NCBI RefSeq assembly: GCF_905171765.1
Contig: NC_053392.1
Span: 503,112,556 to 503,176,555, forward strand
DNA: 64,000 bases
Source of the DNA: Bufo bufo
Taxonomy: Eukaryota > Chordata > Amphibia > Anura > Bufonidae
Reading direction: 5' to 3'
Of the stretch, positions 33,618-44,817 are shown in pieces. Position numbers and translations under genes: made by a program. Under the pieces are notes generated by a model. That model had not been told where the DNA came from and ran no database searches. It saw only the letters and a program-made list of their open reading frames with translations. Numbering within the stretch: the stretch's first letter is position 1; each line of letters begins with the position of its first letter.

Positions 33618-34130
33618 AACTTCATCATTTTCAGATGCCAGTAGTTATGGTCATGGTCAGTGCCCCTACAACAGAGTGATAGGAGAAGATAAAATACACT
33701 GTGCCCTGGTTATTGGGAAGGCCAGAGTTGCACCTACCAGTATTCAGGCAATACCAAGACTTGAACTGACAGCAGCCGTTGTTTCAGCTTCAGTAAGCAA
33801 GTTTCTAAAAGAAGAATTGGAATTAAAAGTAGATGAAGAATGTTTTTGGACAGACTCACAAGTTGTCCTAGGATACATAAACAACAAAGCTTGAAGATTC
33901 CATATCTTTGTTGCCAACAGAGTGGAGAAAATCCAGGAAATAACAAATCCGGAATATTGGCATCACATTGACACAAAGCATAACCCAGAAGATCATGCTT
34001 CAAGAGGTCTGAATGTTACAGAATTGAAAAATTCTAATTGGTTCACAGGCCCAAAGTTCCTTTGGGGAAAGGAAATCACACCCAGTGAAGGTTACACAGA
34101 ATTGTCTATGGGTGATCCAGAAGTAAAAGT
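33583..34130 (+). pseudogene. BEL/Pao RNase H region
   Basis: FSDASSYGHGQCPYNRVIG (D), PRLELTAAVVSA (E), CFWTDSQVVLGYI (D) and HIDTKHNPEDHASRGL (D) are in order, broken by one TGA near 33893. This is the RNase H domain that degrades the RNA strand in copying. Confidence 0.85.
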
Positions 34131-34382
34131 TGTACAAACATTGAGCACTGCTGCCAAGTGTCAAGATGACATACTTGAAAGACTAGCCAGATGTTCAAAG
34201 TGGAATTCGGTCATAAACGTAGTAGCTCGAATTCAACGTTTGGCAAAGGGAATCAGAAAGAAGGAATCGTTGAATGTAGAAGAAAGAATGAAAGCTGAAG
34301 AAACAGTCAGAAACATCATTCAACAGAGATTCTACAGTGAAGAGTTGAAGAGACTTAGTCAAGAACCTAAAAGGCTTACAAA

Positions 34383-36204
34383 CAGTGGCGGATCCAGAGC
34401 CTGGTCTCGGGAGGGGAAATTTCAGATTTTTTTCTGTACGCCGCCACAAAACAATGGTGCTTATAGAACAGACTACACAGTGTAGCGGTATACTGTATAT
34501 TGTGTGGCACAGTGTAGAGGTATACTGTATATTGTGTGGCACAGTGTAGCGGTATACTGTATATTGTGTGGCACAGTGTAAGCTATATGTGTATAACAAA
34601 CATATTTCACATGAAAACTTACAATTACTTGACTTGGCCCTTGGGGATCTCGGACACCACTTCAACACTTTGGCCGGGGGGCTCGGTGGAGCTGATGTTG
34701 TGCTTTATCCTAATGAGAAAGATTTCATAATAAGGATTTGGAGAATGGGCAGAGGGATAGCAGAGCAGGGAGAGGCTGGTGCTTCTACTAGGGGGTCATT
34801 CCATGGGGGAGTAATAAAGCCCCCCCCCCCAGTAGAAATAATTCTCCTTATAATGTGACAGTGCAAAAAATACCCCCTTGTAATGCCCCCAGTTGAGCTA
34901 ATGTCCCCATAGTGCCCCCATAATGTCCCAGTATAAAATACACCTATATCGTGCCCCTAGTAAATGCCCCCATAGTGCTCCACACCCTCCTTCCTCCTAG
35001 TGTCCCCCATAATGTACCAGTATAAAATGCTCCAGTAGATGCCCTCAGTGTCCCCCATAATTTGCAAGTATAAAATACCCCTTCTTAGTGCCCCCCGTAG
35101 ATAATCCCATAGTACTCCTCTCCCCCCTTCCCCATAGTACCCACCATAATGTGTCCCCCCATGTGCCAGTATTAATAACAGCCCCCCATGTGCCAGTATT
35201 AATAACAGCCCCCCATGTGCCAGTATTAATAACAGCCCCCCATGTGCCAGTATTAATAACAGCCCCCCATATGCTAGTATTAATAACAGCCCCCCATGTG
35301 CCAGTATTAATAACAGCCCCCCATGTGCCAGTATTAATAACAGCCCCCCATGTGCCAGTATTAATAACAGCCCCCCATGTGCCAGTAATAACAGCCCCCC
35401 GGCCCCCTGTGCCAGCAATAACAGCCCCCCCGCCAGTAATAACAGCCCCCTGTGCCAGTAATAACAGCCCTCGCCAGTAATAACAGCCCCCCTGTGCCAG
35501 TAATAACAGCCCCCCTGTGCCAGTAATAACAGCCCCCCCGCCAGTTATAACAGCCCCCCTGTGCCAGTAATAACAGCCCCCCCGCCAGTAATAACAGCCC
35601 CTCTGTGCCAGTAATAACAGCCCCCCCGCCAGTAATAACAGCCCCCCCACCAGTAATAACAGCCCCTCTGTGCCAGTAATAACAGCCCCCCCGCCAGTAA
35701 TAACAGCCCCCCCACCAGTAATAACAGCCACTCTGTGCCAGTAATAACAGCCCCCCCCCCCGCCAGTAATAACAGCCCCCCCCCCCCCCGCCAGTAATAA
35801 CAGCCCCTCTGTGCCAGTAATAACAGCATTGTATATATATAAAAAATAAAAAAAACACTTATACATACCTCCATGTCAGCGATGCGATGCAGCCTCTTCT
35901 GGCCTGTGTCCTGCGCTGTATGGCTCAGGCGGCGCGATGACGTCATCGTGCCGCCTGCGCCGGCCTCTGATAGGCTGCCGGCCTAGTGCCTGCAGCCTAT
36001 CAGATGAAGGGAAAGGGACACGCCTCTCCCTCCCCTGCCGCAGCACAGGCATCTGTATTGCTGTCCTGAGGACGGTGTTACAGATGACTGGAGATGAGCG
36101 CTTCCACAATGGAAGCGTTCATCTCCCTGTGCCCCGCCGCCGCCACCGCCGCCAGCTCGGGGGGGGGCAATTGCCCCGTTGCCCCCCCCCTGGATCCGCC
36201 ACTG
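34383..36204. mobile_element. hAT-type non-autonomous element with minisatellite
   Basis: Inverted ends CAGTGGCGGATCCAG and its complement; 8-bp target duplication CTTACAAA at 34375-34382 and 36205-36212, as in hAT elements. 1822 bp, no transposase. Inside: a ~36-bp unit three times (34480-34580), a long minisatellite (35152-35826), and a G/C-rich right part with a TGACGTCA palindrome (35928-35955). Copy 2 of the host duplication has the unoccupied site (CTTCCAAACAACC). Confidence 0.92.
35152..35826. repeat. 27-bp minisatellite and shorter variants
   Basis: Eight near-perfect copies of a 27-bp unit (CAGTATTAATAACAGCCCCCCATGTGC) from 35167, then over fifteen shorter variants (CCAGTAATAACAGCCCCCC). 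The long minus-strand open stretches here are made only of this repeat. Confidence 0.95.
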
Positions 36205-37927
36205 CTTACAAACAACCACCCATTGTACAAGCTTAATCTTGTTCTGCAGGATGGTATACTGAAGGTGGGAGGGAGACTGGAAAAGGCATCATTAACTAGC
36301 AGAGTGAAGCATCCAGCAATTCTACCCAAAAACTCTACCTTCACAAGATTGATTATTGATCACTACCACAACAAATCCTTGCATCAAGGAAGAAGCTTTA
36401 CTCAAAGCTGTTTGAGAGAAGGTGGTTACTGGATTGTGAAAGGAAGCAAAGTTGTAGCAATTTATATAAGTAAATGTGTAGTCTGCAGAAATGCACGTAG
36501 ACCTACTCGAAGAGCAAAGAATGGCAGATCTACTGGCACTGCTGCCAAGTGTCAAGATGACATACTTGAAAGACTAGCCAGATGTTCATAATGGAATTCG
36601 GTCATAAACGTAGTAGCTCAAATTCAACGTTTGGCAAAGGGAATCAGAAAGAAGGAATTGTTGAATGTAGAAGAAAGAATGAAAGCTGAAGAAACAGTCA
36701 GAAACATCATTCAACAGAGATTCTACAGTGAAGAGTTGAAGAGACTTAGTCAAGAACCTAAAAGGCTTCCAAACAACCACCCATTGTACAAGCTTAATCT
36801 TGTTCTGCAGGATGGTATACTGAAGGTGGGAGGGAGACTGGAAAATGCATCGTTAACTAGCAGAGTGAAGCATCCAGCAATTCTACCCAAAAACTCTACC
36901 TTCACAAGATTGATTATTGATCACTACCACAACAAATCCTTGCATCAAGGAAGAAGCTTTACCCAAAGTGGTTTTAGAGAAGGTGGTTACTGGATTGTGA
37001 AAGGAAGCAAAGTTATAGCAAAGTATATAAGTAAATGTGTAGTCTGCAGAAAGGCACGTAGACCTACCGAAGAGCAAAGAATGGCAGATCTACTGGCAGA
37101 TCGTGTAAACCCATCACCACCATTTCTTTATAGCGGAATGGATTGTTTTGGCCCATTCATCACCAAACAGAACCGCAAGGAGTAAAAGAGATAGGGACTA
37201 ATATTTACACATCTGAGCTCCAGAGCAATTCACCTGGAAATGTTAGAAGATATGTCAACTGACGCATTCATCAGCACCTTGAGATGTTTCATAGCCATTA
37301 GAGGTACTGTCATATAGCTTAGATCTGACCAAGGATCTAATTTTGTCGGAGCAAAGAATTAATTGAAGAAAGCTCTAAAAGAGATCGATAAAAAAAAAGT
37401 AACTGAGTTTGGACCCTTTAACTCCTAACCATCTACTTCACCTTAAGTCTGATTACATACAGCCACCGCCTGGCAAGTTCACCAAAGAGGATTTATATGC
37501 CAAAAGGAGATGCAAACAGTTCAATATCTATCAGATCAGTTTTGGAATAGATGGAGGAAAGAGTACTTTAGCCAATCTGATGCTAAGAAGTAAATGGCAA
37601 AGACCCAGAAGAAATGTCCAAGTTGGTGACATAGTGTTAGTAAAAGAAGAAGATTTACCTAGAAGTCAATGAAAATTGGCCAAAGTTGTACAAGTTCAAA
37701 AGGATGAAAACAAACTAGTAAGAAGAGTGTTGTTACAAATAGGAGACTCAAAAAAGGAAAACGTCTCAGTACTCTACTCAAGTTGGAACGTCCTATACAG
37801 AAGTTAGTTGTTCTACTTGAGAGGTATAAAAGACACTTGGAAGTTGAGAACCTGATGGAAAATTCCTCAAATTCATGGTCAAGTCCTACCACTAAGAACA
37901 TAGAATTATAGGTAATTTTGGTGGGAG

Positions 37928-39075
37928 TGTAGCTTGCCAGCCAAGGTCTGTCCTAGGTTGCTAATATAGCTTGTGTGTTTATACAGCTAGACCTGCCAAT
38001 AAACTTAATAAAGTTCCTATGTTTGTGTGTTAAAGACAAAAGCAGAGTTATTTACAGTGACTTCATGTTTGGATGTCATATAACTGTTATATATATTGTG
38101 TTCACAGAAGCAGAAAAGATAATATGCCTTTAAGATTCATTATATGGATGTGTGGTAAGCTCAATGACAAAGCAAAAACAACAGAAAGCATAGAGTTAAA
38201 CTGTTGTTGCTGGGCAGGAGTCTAGACCAATCACAGCCAGCCTAACACACAGCAGGAATCTTGGCCAATCACAGCCAGCCTCACACACAGCCTGTATGGG
38301 AAATTCCCTAGCAGGAGCTGCTAGAAATTATTATTCACCAGAGAGAGAAGCTGAACAGACATACACTCCACTAAGAGCTGTGTTTTATGGAAGCAGAGAG
38401 GCCAAAATAGGTATTTAAAACAGTTATATAAAGTTCCTACTGTTAATATAGTGATTAGAACTGTATACTGAACTGGCTATATCTATGTTTACTTACAGTT
38501 CCACCAATTGCAAACTACAAAGTTCACAATCCAAATTCAAATTCCATATTGCAATTCAAATTGCATACAACCATACCAGATCATACGCAACAAGTCTGCA
38601 AATAGTTACTGCTAACTGCATATTGCAAATTTGACCAAATTCAGCAAGTGAACTATTAAGTAGACCTCAGATATACCTCTCAGAGAGATCATAAAGTGCT
38701 TAAATAACTTAAAGTGAGAGTATAGGTACTCAAGAGAGAAATATATCCACCATTTTACGTTGAATGACAAGATTGAACAGTTGAACCACCATCTTATGCA
38801 TACCGCCATTTTGTGATATCTTTTCAACACGTGTTATGTACATGGACTATCTGCTGCGGAGGTGGCAGTGTTATACAGTATATCAAGAAAAGTTGAAGTT
38901 AATAAATAAGTTATTTCAAGCATTTGGTGTGCTCTTTAAACCTACTGTTTCCATAGAACGGCGCTAAAGGAATTACAGAGTAATAGACAGTCTGGTTAGA
39001 CTAAAAAGTCAGAGATATCAGAATTTTTCTAATGCCACAGCGCAAAAGGCACTTCATAGTGCTGCGTCTGCCACA
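37928..39075 (+). repeat. 3' LTR of BEL/Pao, full form
   Basis: Starts TGTAGCTTG after the purine tract TTGGTGGGAG and ends CTGCCACA. 1148 bp. Confidence 0.88.
38225..38290 (+). promoter_or_regulatory. Twin CCAAT-box repeat in BEL/Pao LTR
   Basis: CCAATCACAGCCAGCCT occurs twice, 36 bp apart. CCAAT is the NF-Y site common in vertebrate promoters. The 5' LTR has lost this block. Function is inferred only. Confidence 0.45.
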
Positions 39076-39271
39076 GGCTGTACCTGTGCTTTTTCACTTA
39101 AACGGGACAGGATGCGGTGCTCGGCACAGCCCCGCTATGGAGGGGCCATTGTGTCTGTATAAACGAAAAATGGGGTGCATGACCTGCTGGAATCTGGAGG
39201 TCTTTTCACTAGAATGATTGGTGGCGGTCCTAGAATTCAGACCCGGACGATCGGTATTGGTGGCCTACAAA

Positions 39272-39419
39272 AGGGATCACCAACTTCAACTGTTCTGAAA
39301 CTACAACTCCCAGAATCCTCCTTTCACTTCCATAGGAGTTATAAAAACAGCCAAGTAAGTGTGCATGCTGGAAGTTGTAGTTTCACAACTGCTAGAGTGC
39401 CAATGGTTGCTGATCCCTA
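39272..39419. mobile_element. Short hAT-like MITE
   Basis: Inverted ends AGGGATCACCAAC and GTTGCTGATCCCT; inner part has the facing words ACTACAACTCCCAGAA and TGGAAGTTGTAGT. The flanks CCTACAA and CCTACAT suggest an 8-bp duplication. The preceding 39076-39271 and following 39420-39767 are unassigned, with a poly-C/TG tract at 39498-39540. Confidence 0.6.
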
Positions 39420-39767
39420 ACCTACATTATTGATACATGGCAGTGCACAATACAGTTTTGTTTGATGCAATGTTCATGTGTGTTAGACTGGGGTTACCCC
39501 CCCCCCCCCCCTTCATTTCCCACTGAGATGTGTGTGTGTGGGGGGAGAGTTGTATGACAAGTATGCGTGATCTTCACTAGCCACTGGAGTGGAAGTTGCC
39601 CGGAAGGAGGAGGTTTCGGGCAAGTACTGTAGCTGAAGGGTGGCCCATTCAAAAATTTTATATGGATCGCAGTCATTTCTAGTTACACCCTTGCTGGTAT
39701 GTATTCTTGTGCCTGCAGCGGTCACTTGACATCAAAAAATCAATTAATGCTACAGGTGGACAGAACA

Positions 39768-40234
39768 GGCTACTTTCACATTAGCGTTTTTTGCGGATCC
39801 GTTGTGGATCTGCAAAAATGCCTCCATTACAATAATACAACCGCATGCATCTGTCATGAATGGATCTGGTGGTATTATATCTTATATAGCCATGACAGAT
39901 CCGTCATGACACACATTGAAAATCAATGGGCGGGCGGTTCCGTTTTCTATTGTGTCAGAGAAAGCGGATCCGTCCCCATTGACTTACAATGTGCGGATCC
40001 GTCTTGCTCCGCACCACATCGCGGACAGAAAAACGCTACTTGCAGCGTTATTCTGTCCTCGTTGGGAGCGCAACCAAACGAAACGGAATGCATTCTGGTG
40101 CACTCAGTTTCTTTCAGTTCAGTTTTGTCCTCATTGACAATGAATGGGGACAAAACTGAAGTGTTTTCATCCGCTAATGAGATCCTATCACGGATCTCAA
40201 TAGCGGAATTGAAAACGCTAGTGTGAAAGTAACC
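39768..40234. mobile_element. Harbinger-like MITE, relative of the 3370 copy
   Basis: GGCTACTTTCACATTAGCG on the left and its complement CGCTAGTGTGAAAGTAACC on the right. TAA follows on the right; the left flank is ACA. The piece 40000-40048 recurs inverted just outside, at 40236-40284, with one mismatch by eye. Confidence 0.75.
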
Positions 40235-40508
40235 TAACGCTGCAAGCAGCGTTTTTCTGTCCGCGATGTGGTGCGGAGCAAGACGGCATAAATTTACTAC
40301 TGTGCAGGTACACACCCCCAACTGGTTACCACCCCTCTGTACCCTTACTGCAAACTGCTAGCAATTTATTTATAACTTCTAGTATAAATAATAAAGGAAT
40401 GGAACATCATAGGACCATAAGAATAGATGCTCCAGAATTGTTATTAATATGGGGAATACATGAAGCTATTAAAACAGGCATGTCAGGAGTGGGGACAGGT
40501 CCTCTTTA

Positions 40509-40765
40509 GGCCCCATTCACACGTCCGTAATTTCACAATGTGCTGCCCGGATACAGAATTGCGGACCCGCACTTCTGGGTCCGCAATTCTGTTCCTGAAA
40601 AAAATAGAACATGTCCTATTCTTGTCCACAATTGCAGAAAAGAATAGGCATATTCTATTAGTGGCAGCAATGTGCGGTCCGCAATATGCGGAACGCACAT
40701 TGCCGCTATCCGTGTTTTGCGGGTCCACGGATCCGCAAAACACACAGGGATGTGTGAATGGGCCC
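40509..40765. mobile_element. Harbinger-like MITE
   Basis: GGCCCCATTCACACGTCCG at the left and GATGTGTGAATGGGCCC at the right, flanked by TTA at 40506-40508 and 40766-40768. 257 bp, largely self-complementary. Confidence 0.8.
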
Positions 40766-41002
40766 TTAAAGTACTGTGCAATGTGTCTGAAAGAATTCAT
40801 TATAGTTAGACAATGGCTCGACTCATTTTTTTCCCCATGAATCTGAAGTTGTATGATGCCTTTCGATTCGATCTGTGTTTCTACTATCCATTGTAGGAAA
40901 GAGGTGAATGCCTTAAAATGCCATAAAACCCAATGTCGTAAAACCCATTGGTAATGCAGGTCATAGTAAAATTTGTTATCGTATTGAAAACCCAGAGAGT
41001 TA

Positions 41003-41375
41003 GGCCTCATGCACACGGCCGTTCCCCGGCCGTGGCCGTATTGCGGCCCGATATCAGTGGGTCCGCAATATGTGGGCACCGCCCATGTGCTCCCCGCATC
41101 ACGGATGCGGAACAATTCATTCGTGGAACAAAGGCACGGAACCCCACGGAAGCACTACGGAGTGCTTCTGTGGTGTTTCTGTCTGTGCCTCCGCACCGCA
41201 AAATAATAGAACATGTTCTATTTTCTTGCGGTGTGGATGGATCATGGACCCATTCAAGTTGAATGGGTCTCGATCCGTCCCGGCCATCGTACGGACATTG
41301 CCCGTGCATTGGGGGACCGCAAATTGCGGTCTCCAATGCACAGAACGGCCTCACAATGGTCGTGTGCATGAGGCC
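41003..41375. mobile_element. Harbinger-like MITE
   Basis: GGCCTCATGCACACGGCCG at the left and CGTGTGCATGAGGCC at the right, flanked by TTA at 41000-41002 and 41376-41378. 373 bp, self-complementary. Confidence 0.82.
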
Positions 41376-41616
41376 TTAACTGGTAAAAGTCTAAAAGCGG
41401 ACTGAATAGCTAATAGTGAATTATGACCAAATTGTCTTAATAAAACTAACGCATCATCAAATGTTGTGTAATGGACAGCTGAACTGTTTTTACTAACTAA
41501 ATCATTTAATGAATTTTCTTTTAGGGTATGATATGTGATGGATGAGTCTGTATGAGTTGTTTTCCTTTTTTGGTACTATTCCCAGTGGAGAAATTCATGA
41601 ACGGTGGTGATGTGAA

Positions 41617-42146
41617 TGTCACGGGTGAAGTTTGCAGATAGCTGGAACTTATGAATAAACGAGCGACTGGCTTGATCCCAAACTAAGGAGCTTATAGGTG
41701 AGCCCTATAAAACCCTAAGAGCTCTCCCTGACTGCTATGCACATGCAAGGGTCTCAATGGTAGACGATTGCATGCCCACGTACCTAAGTCTGTGTGACAC
41801 CTGAAAACCCTATAATAGTGAGGGGACACGACCACCGGCTCCCTGCACTTAATACGGACAGAGTCAGGGTCACCTAGAATCAAGCCAGCAAGAAAACACA
41901 ATAAAGTAAAGGACTTATCTGAGCAAACAGCAGAAGCAGCCTCCAGCAGTGAACACTTCATCCAGGAAGTAATATAAACCGCAAAGTGAGGCAGTATGGG
42001 AGGGAATATAAAGGAAGACGATTAGTCTAAATAAGTGACACCTGGCAGAAGGAAAGGAGATGAGAAAGTGAAACCAAAACAAAGAACATCATACAAGAGG
42101 TAGAGAAGAACGTCTGCCAGACCTTCTCACAGAACTGGCGGTGACA
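41617..42146 (-). repeat. 3' LTR of antisense chromovirus
   Basis: Begins TGTCACGGG and ends GGTGACA. On the minus strand it is preceded by the purine tract GTGGGAGGGGTAC. Confidence 0.8.
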
Positions 42147-42149
42147 GTA

Positions 42150-44271
42150 CCCCTCCCACTACGGGTGGACTCCGAACACTCAGAGCCCACCTTCTCAGGA
42201 TGAGACCTATGGAAAGCCCTGATGAGACAAGTGGCCTTAATGTCCGCCACTGGGACCCACATCCTCTCCTCAGGACCATAACCCTCCCAATGAACGAGGT
42301 ACTGAAGAGAACCGCGGATAATGCGAAAATCCACAATCCTAGAGACCTAAAATTCAAGATTACCATCAACAATAATCGGAGGAGGAGGCAAAGAGGAGGG
42401 TACAGTGGGTTGGACATAAGGTTTTAATAGGGACTTGTGAAAAACATTATGGATCTTCCAAGTCTGAGGAAGATCAAGACGGAAGGCAACGGGATTGATG
42501 ACAGACAAGATCTTGTAAGGCCCAATAAACTTAGGACCCAACTTTCTAGGAGGGAACCTTCAGTTTGATATTCTTTGTAGACAACCACACCAGATCACCC
42601 ACATTCAGGTCCGGACCAGCACACGTCTCTTATCCGCCACATGCTTATATCTCTAACTCATCCTCTTCAGATTACCCTGAATCTTTTGCAAAATAAATGA
42701 CAAAGAGGAGGAAAATCTCTCCTCATCAGGTAAACCAGAAGACCCCTCTCCAGAGAATGTCCCAAACTGCGGATCAAACCCATATGCACCAAAAAATGGT
42801 GACTTATCAGAGGACTCCTGGCGACGGTTATTTAAAGCAAACTCAGCAAGGGACAAAAAAGAATACCAATCCTCCTGATTCTCCACCACAAAACAGCGCA
42901 GATATGTCTCCAGATTCTGATTGACGCGTTCGGTCTGACCATTCGACTGCGGGTGAAAAGCAGAAGAGAACGACAACCTTCCAGAATCTGGAAACAAATT
43001 GCGTGCCCCTATCAGAAACGATGTCTGAAGGAATGTCATGCAATTTAACAATATGATCAACAAACGCTCGCGCCAGCGTCTTAGCATTGGGTAACCCAGG
43101 AAAGGGAATGAAATATGCCATTTTGCTAAAACGGTCCACTACCACCAGAATCACAGTCTTCCCCGAGGAACGAGGCAGGTCCGTAATGAAGTCCATGGAC
43201 AGATTCGTCCAAGGACGGGAAGGAATGGGTAACGGGAGGAGAGAACCCGATGGCCGTGAATGAGGGACCTTGGCACGAACGCAGGTCTTGCAGGCTGCCA
43301 CAAAACCCTCAACCGTCTTACTAAGTGCCGGCCACCAGAATCTCTGAGCAATGAGATCCACTTTGGCTCTACTCCCCGGGTGCCCAACAAGGACAGTATC
43401 GTGGTGCTCCTTAAAAACTTGTGTCGTAAAGCGAGAGGCACAAACAACCTCCCAGGAGGACAAAGATCAGGAGCCTCTGCCTGGGCTGCCTGAACCTCTG
43501 CCTCCAAATCAGGATAAAGAGCAGAGACCACCACCCCTTCAGCCAAAATGGGACCCGGGTCTTCAAAGTTCCCCCCTCCCGGAAAACAACGTGACAGGGC
43601 ATCCGCTTTCACATTTTTAACCCCAGGGCGGAGCGTAACAACAAAATTAAACCTAGAAAAGAACAAAGACCATCTGGCCTGTCTCTGGTTCAGACGCTTG
43701 GCCGATTCCAAGTAGGCCAGATTCTTATGGTCGGTAAACACAGTAATAGGGTGTCTGGCTCCCTCTAACCAATGGCGCCATTCCTAAAAAGCTAATTTGA
43801 TGGCCAACATCTCCTACATCGTAATTTCTCTCTGCAGAGGATAGTTTCCTTGAGAAAAAGGCACACGGTCGCCATTTGGCAGGAGAGGGACCCTGAGATA
43901 AGACCGCACCCACACCCACCTCAGAAGCATCCACCTCAACAATAAAAGGTAGAGAGACATCAGGTTGTACCAAAATGGCAGCGGAAGCAAAACTCTCTTT
44001 AATACTAGAAAAGGCTTTAAGCGCATCTACCGACCACGAGGAAAAATCCACCCCCTTTTTAGTCATATCAGTGAGTGGCTTAACAACAGAGGAATAATTC
44101 AAAATGAACTTTCTGTAATAATTGGCAAAACCCAAAAACCACATCAGCGCCTTCTGATTCTCAGGAAGCTCCCAATCAAGCACAGTGCGGACCTTCTCAG
44201 GGTCCATCCGAAAACCAGAAGCGGAGAGAAGAAAACCAATAAATTGAATCTCCGGAACCGCAAACACAGGG
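42150..44271 (-). pseudogene. Chromovirus pol C-terminal half
   Basis: Order on the minus strand: RT end (CVFAVPEIQFIGFLLSASGF), thumb (FLGFANYYRKFI), RNase H ([27 protein letters not shown]), integrase finger ([13 protein letters not shown]), core D ([12 protein letters not shown]), D (SDRGTQFVSRFW), E block (FHPQSNGQTERVNQNLETY), then VHWEGYGPEERMWVP of the chromodomain. At least five frame changes or stops (near 43740, 43400, 42960, 42650 and 42340). Inactive. Confidence 0.9.
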
Positions 44272-44712
44272 GGTTAGGGGGTGGGTGGGGCTGACTGATT
44301 CACGCACATAACAAAACACAAGGTGCATATTCAGCTGGGGATCCCTCAGGCTAGGGGAAAACCTGTCCCAGAATTAGGTGGACTGGAGAGGTCCCTCTAC
44401 CAATCCTACCTTCTCCCAGTCCAATAAAATCCAGCCCATAAACTTAACATAACTGTCTCAGCAACCTACACATTGCTGAGACCATTTTAATCTTCCGGAT
44501 TTTATTTACCTCACCCAGTTGAGGAAGCTGGGTGGGATATACACCCCTTCCAGGACTTTAACATACGCTTTTCTGTTCACCTTACCACAATAAAGAGAGG
44601 CTTATTATACACATGGTTCACAAGGAACCTATGGCCCCTCTATAATAGTTAACATAATTAGCAGATCACAATTATCATACCAACCAGCAGTAAAAAGTCC
44701 TGTGTTACAGTA
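44272..44712. other. Unassigned interval
   Basis: No recognised gene; probably flanking or other-repeat sequence. Confidence 0.35.
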
Positions 44713-44817
44713 GGCCACCACCACGCCCTGACGCACATTTCGCAGTCAGCTTTTTTAAGGGTTAATTTCAAGGGAAAAAGCTGACCGCGAAACGTGCGTT
44801 GGGGTATGGTGGTGGCC
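44713..44817. repeat. Long imperfect hairpin (38-bp arms)
   Basis: Arms 44713-44750 and 44780-44817 are complementary apart from a few bases (GGCCACCACCA...GCAGTCAGC against GCTGACCGC...TGGTGGTGGCC), with a 29-base loop. May be an end of a PLE-like element (GCGAAACGTGCGTTGGGG words), but no ribozyme core is complete. Confidence 0.7.

Larger units (their letters stand above)
34146..37099 (+). repeat. Tandem duplication of ~561 bp, first copy interrupted by hAT-type element
   Basis: Copy 1 is 34146-34382 plus 36213-36536; copy 2 is 36537-37099. Both begin CTGCTGCCAAGTGTCAAGAT and end AGATCTACTGGCA. GCA at the junction is a possible micro-homology. The copies differ at a modest number of positions. 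Confidence 0.92.
34131..37672 (+). pseudogene. BEL/Pao integrase, duplicated and deleted
   Basis: The HH-CC finger region is present twice (near 36300-36520 and 36860-37070: HPAILPKNSTF, DHYHNKSLHQG, CVVCRKARRP), due to a tandem duplication. The core has YSGMDCFGPF (first D, 37125-37155) and LRSDQGSNFVGAKN (second D). At about 37410 the reading jumps from VTEFGP to DPLTPNHLLHLKS, so roughly 100 residues including the catalytic E are gone. The C-terminal part (GDIVLVKEEDLPR) follows to 37672. Inactive. Confidence 0.88.
28442..39075 (+). mobile_element. BEL/Pao retrotransposon, degraded
   Basis: Related LTRs at both ends (513 and 1148 bp), Gag with BEL-type domains and knuckles, then protease, RT with YVDD, RNase H and integrase. 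The flanks AGCTG (before 28442) and GGCTG (after 39075) may be a five-base target duplication with one change. Every gene has stops or shifts. It hosts a hAT-type element and a tandem duplication. Confidence 0.92.
41617..44271 (-). mobile_element. Antisense chromovirus remnant with one LTR
   Basis: A 530-bp LTR, then on the minus strand chromodomain, integrase, RNase H and the end of RT. The copy stops at 44271, just after the catalytic box region, so 5' LTR, Gag, protease and most RT are gone. It is related to, but clearly diverged from, the element at 21145-28231. Confidence 0.9.

Noticed and set aside
34195..34668. Minus-strand open frame crossing the hAT-type left end
   Set aside because: Antisense to BEL/Pao coding and formed partly by the ~36-bp repeats inside the hAT-type element.
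35045..35866. Minus-strand open frame of over 270 codons
   Set aside because: It consists only of translated 27-bp and shorter repeat units in a minisatellite, with similar open frames on both strands.
44775..44805. Possible fourth hammerhead ribozyme (CUGA...GAAAC)
   Set aside because: CTGACC runs straight into GCGAAAC; the CUGANGA core and stem II are missing.
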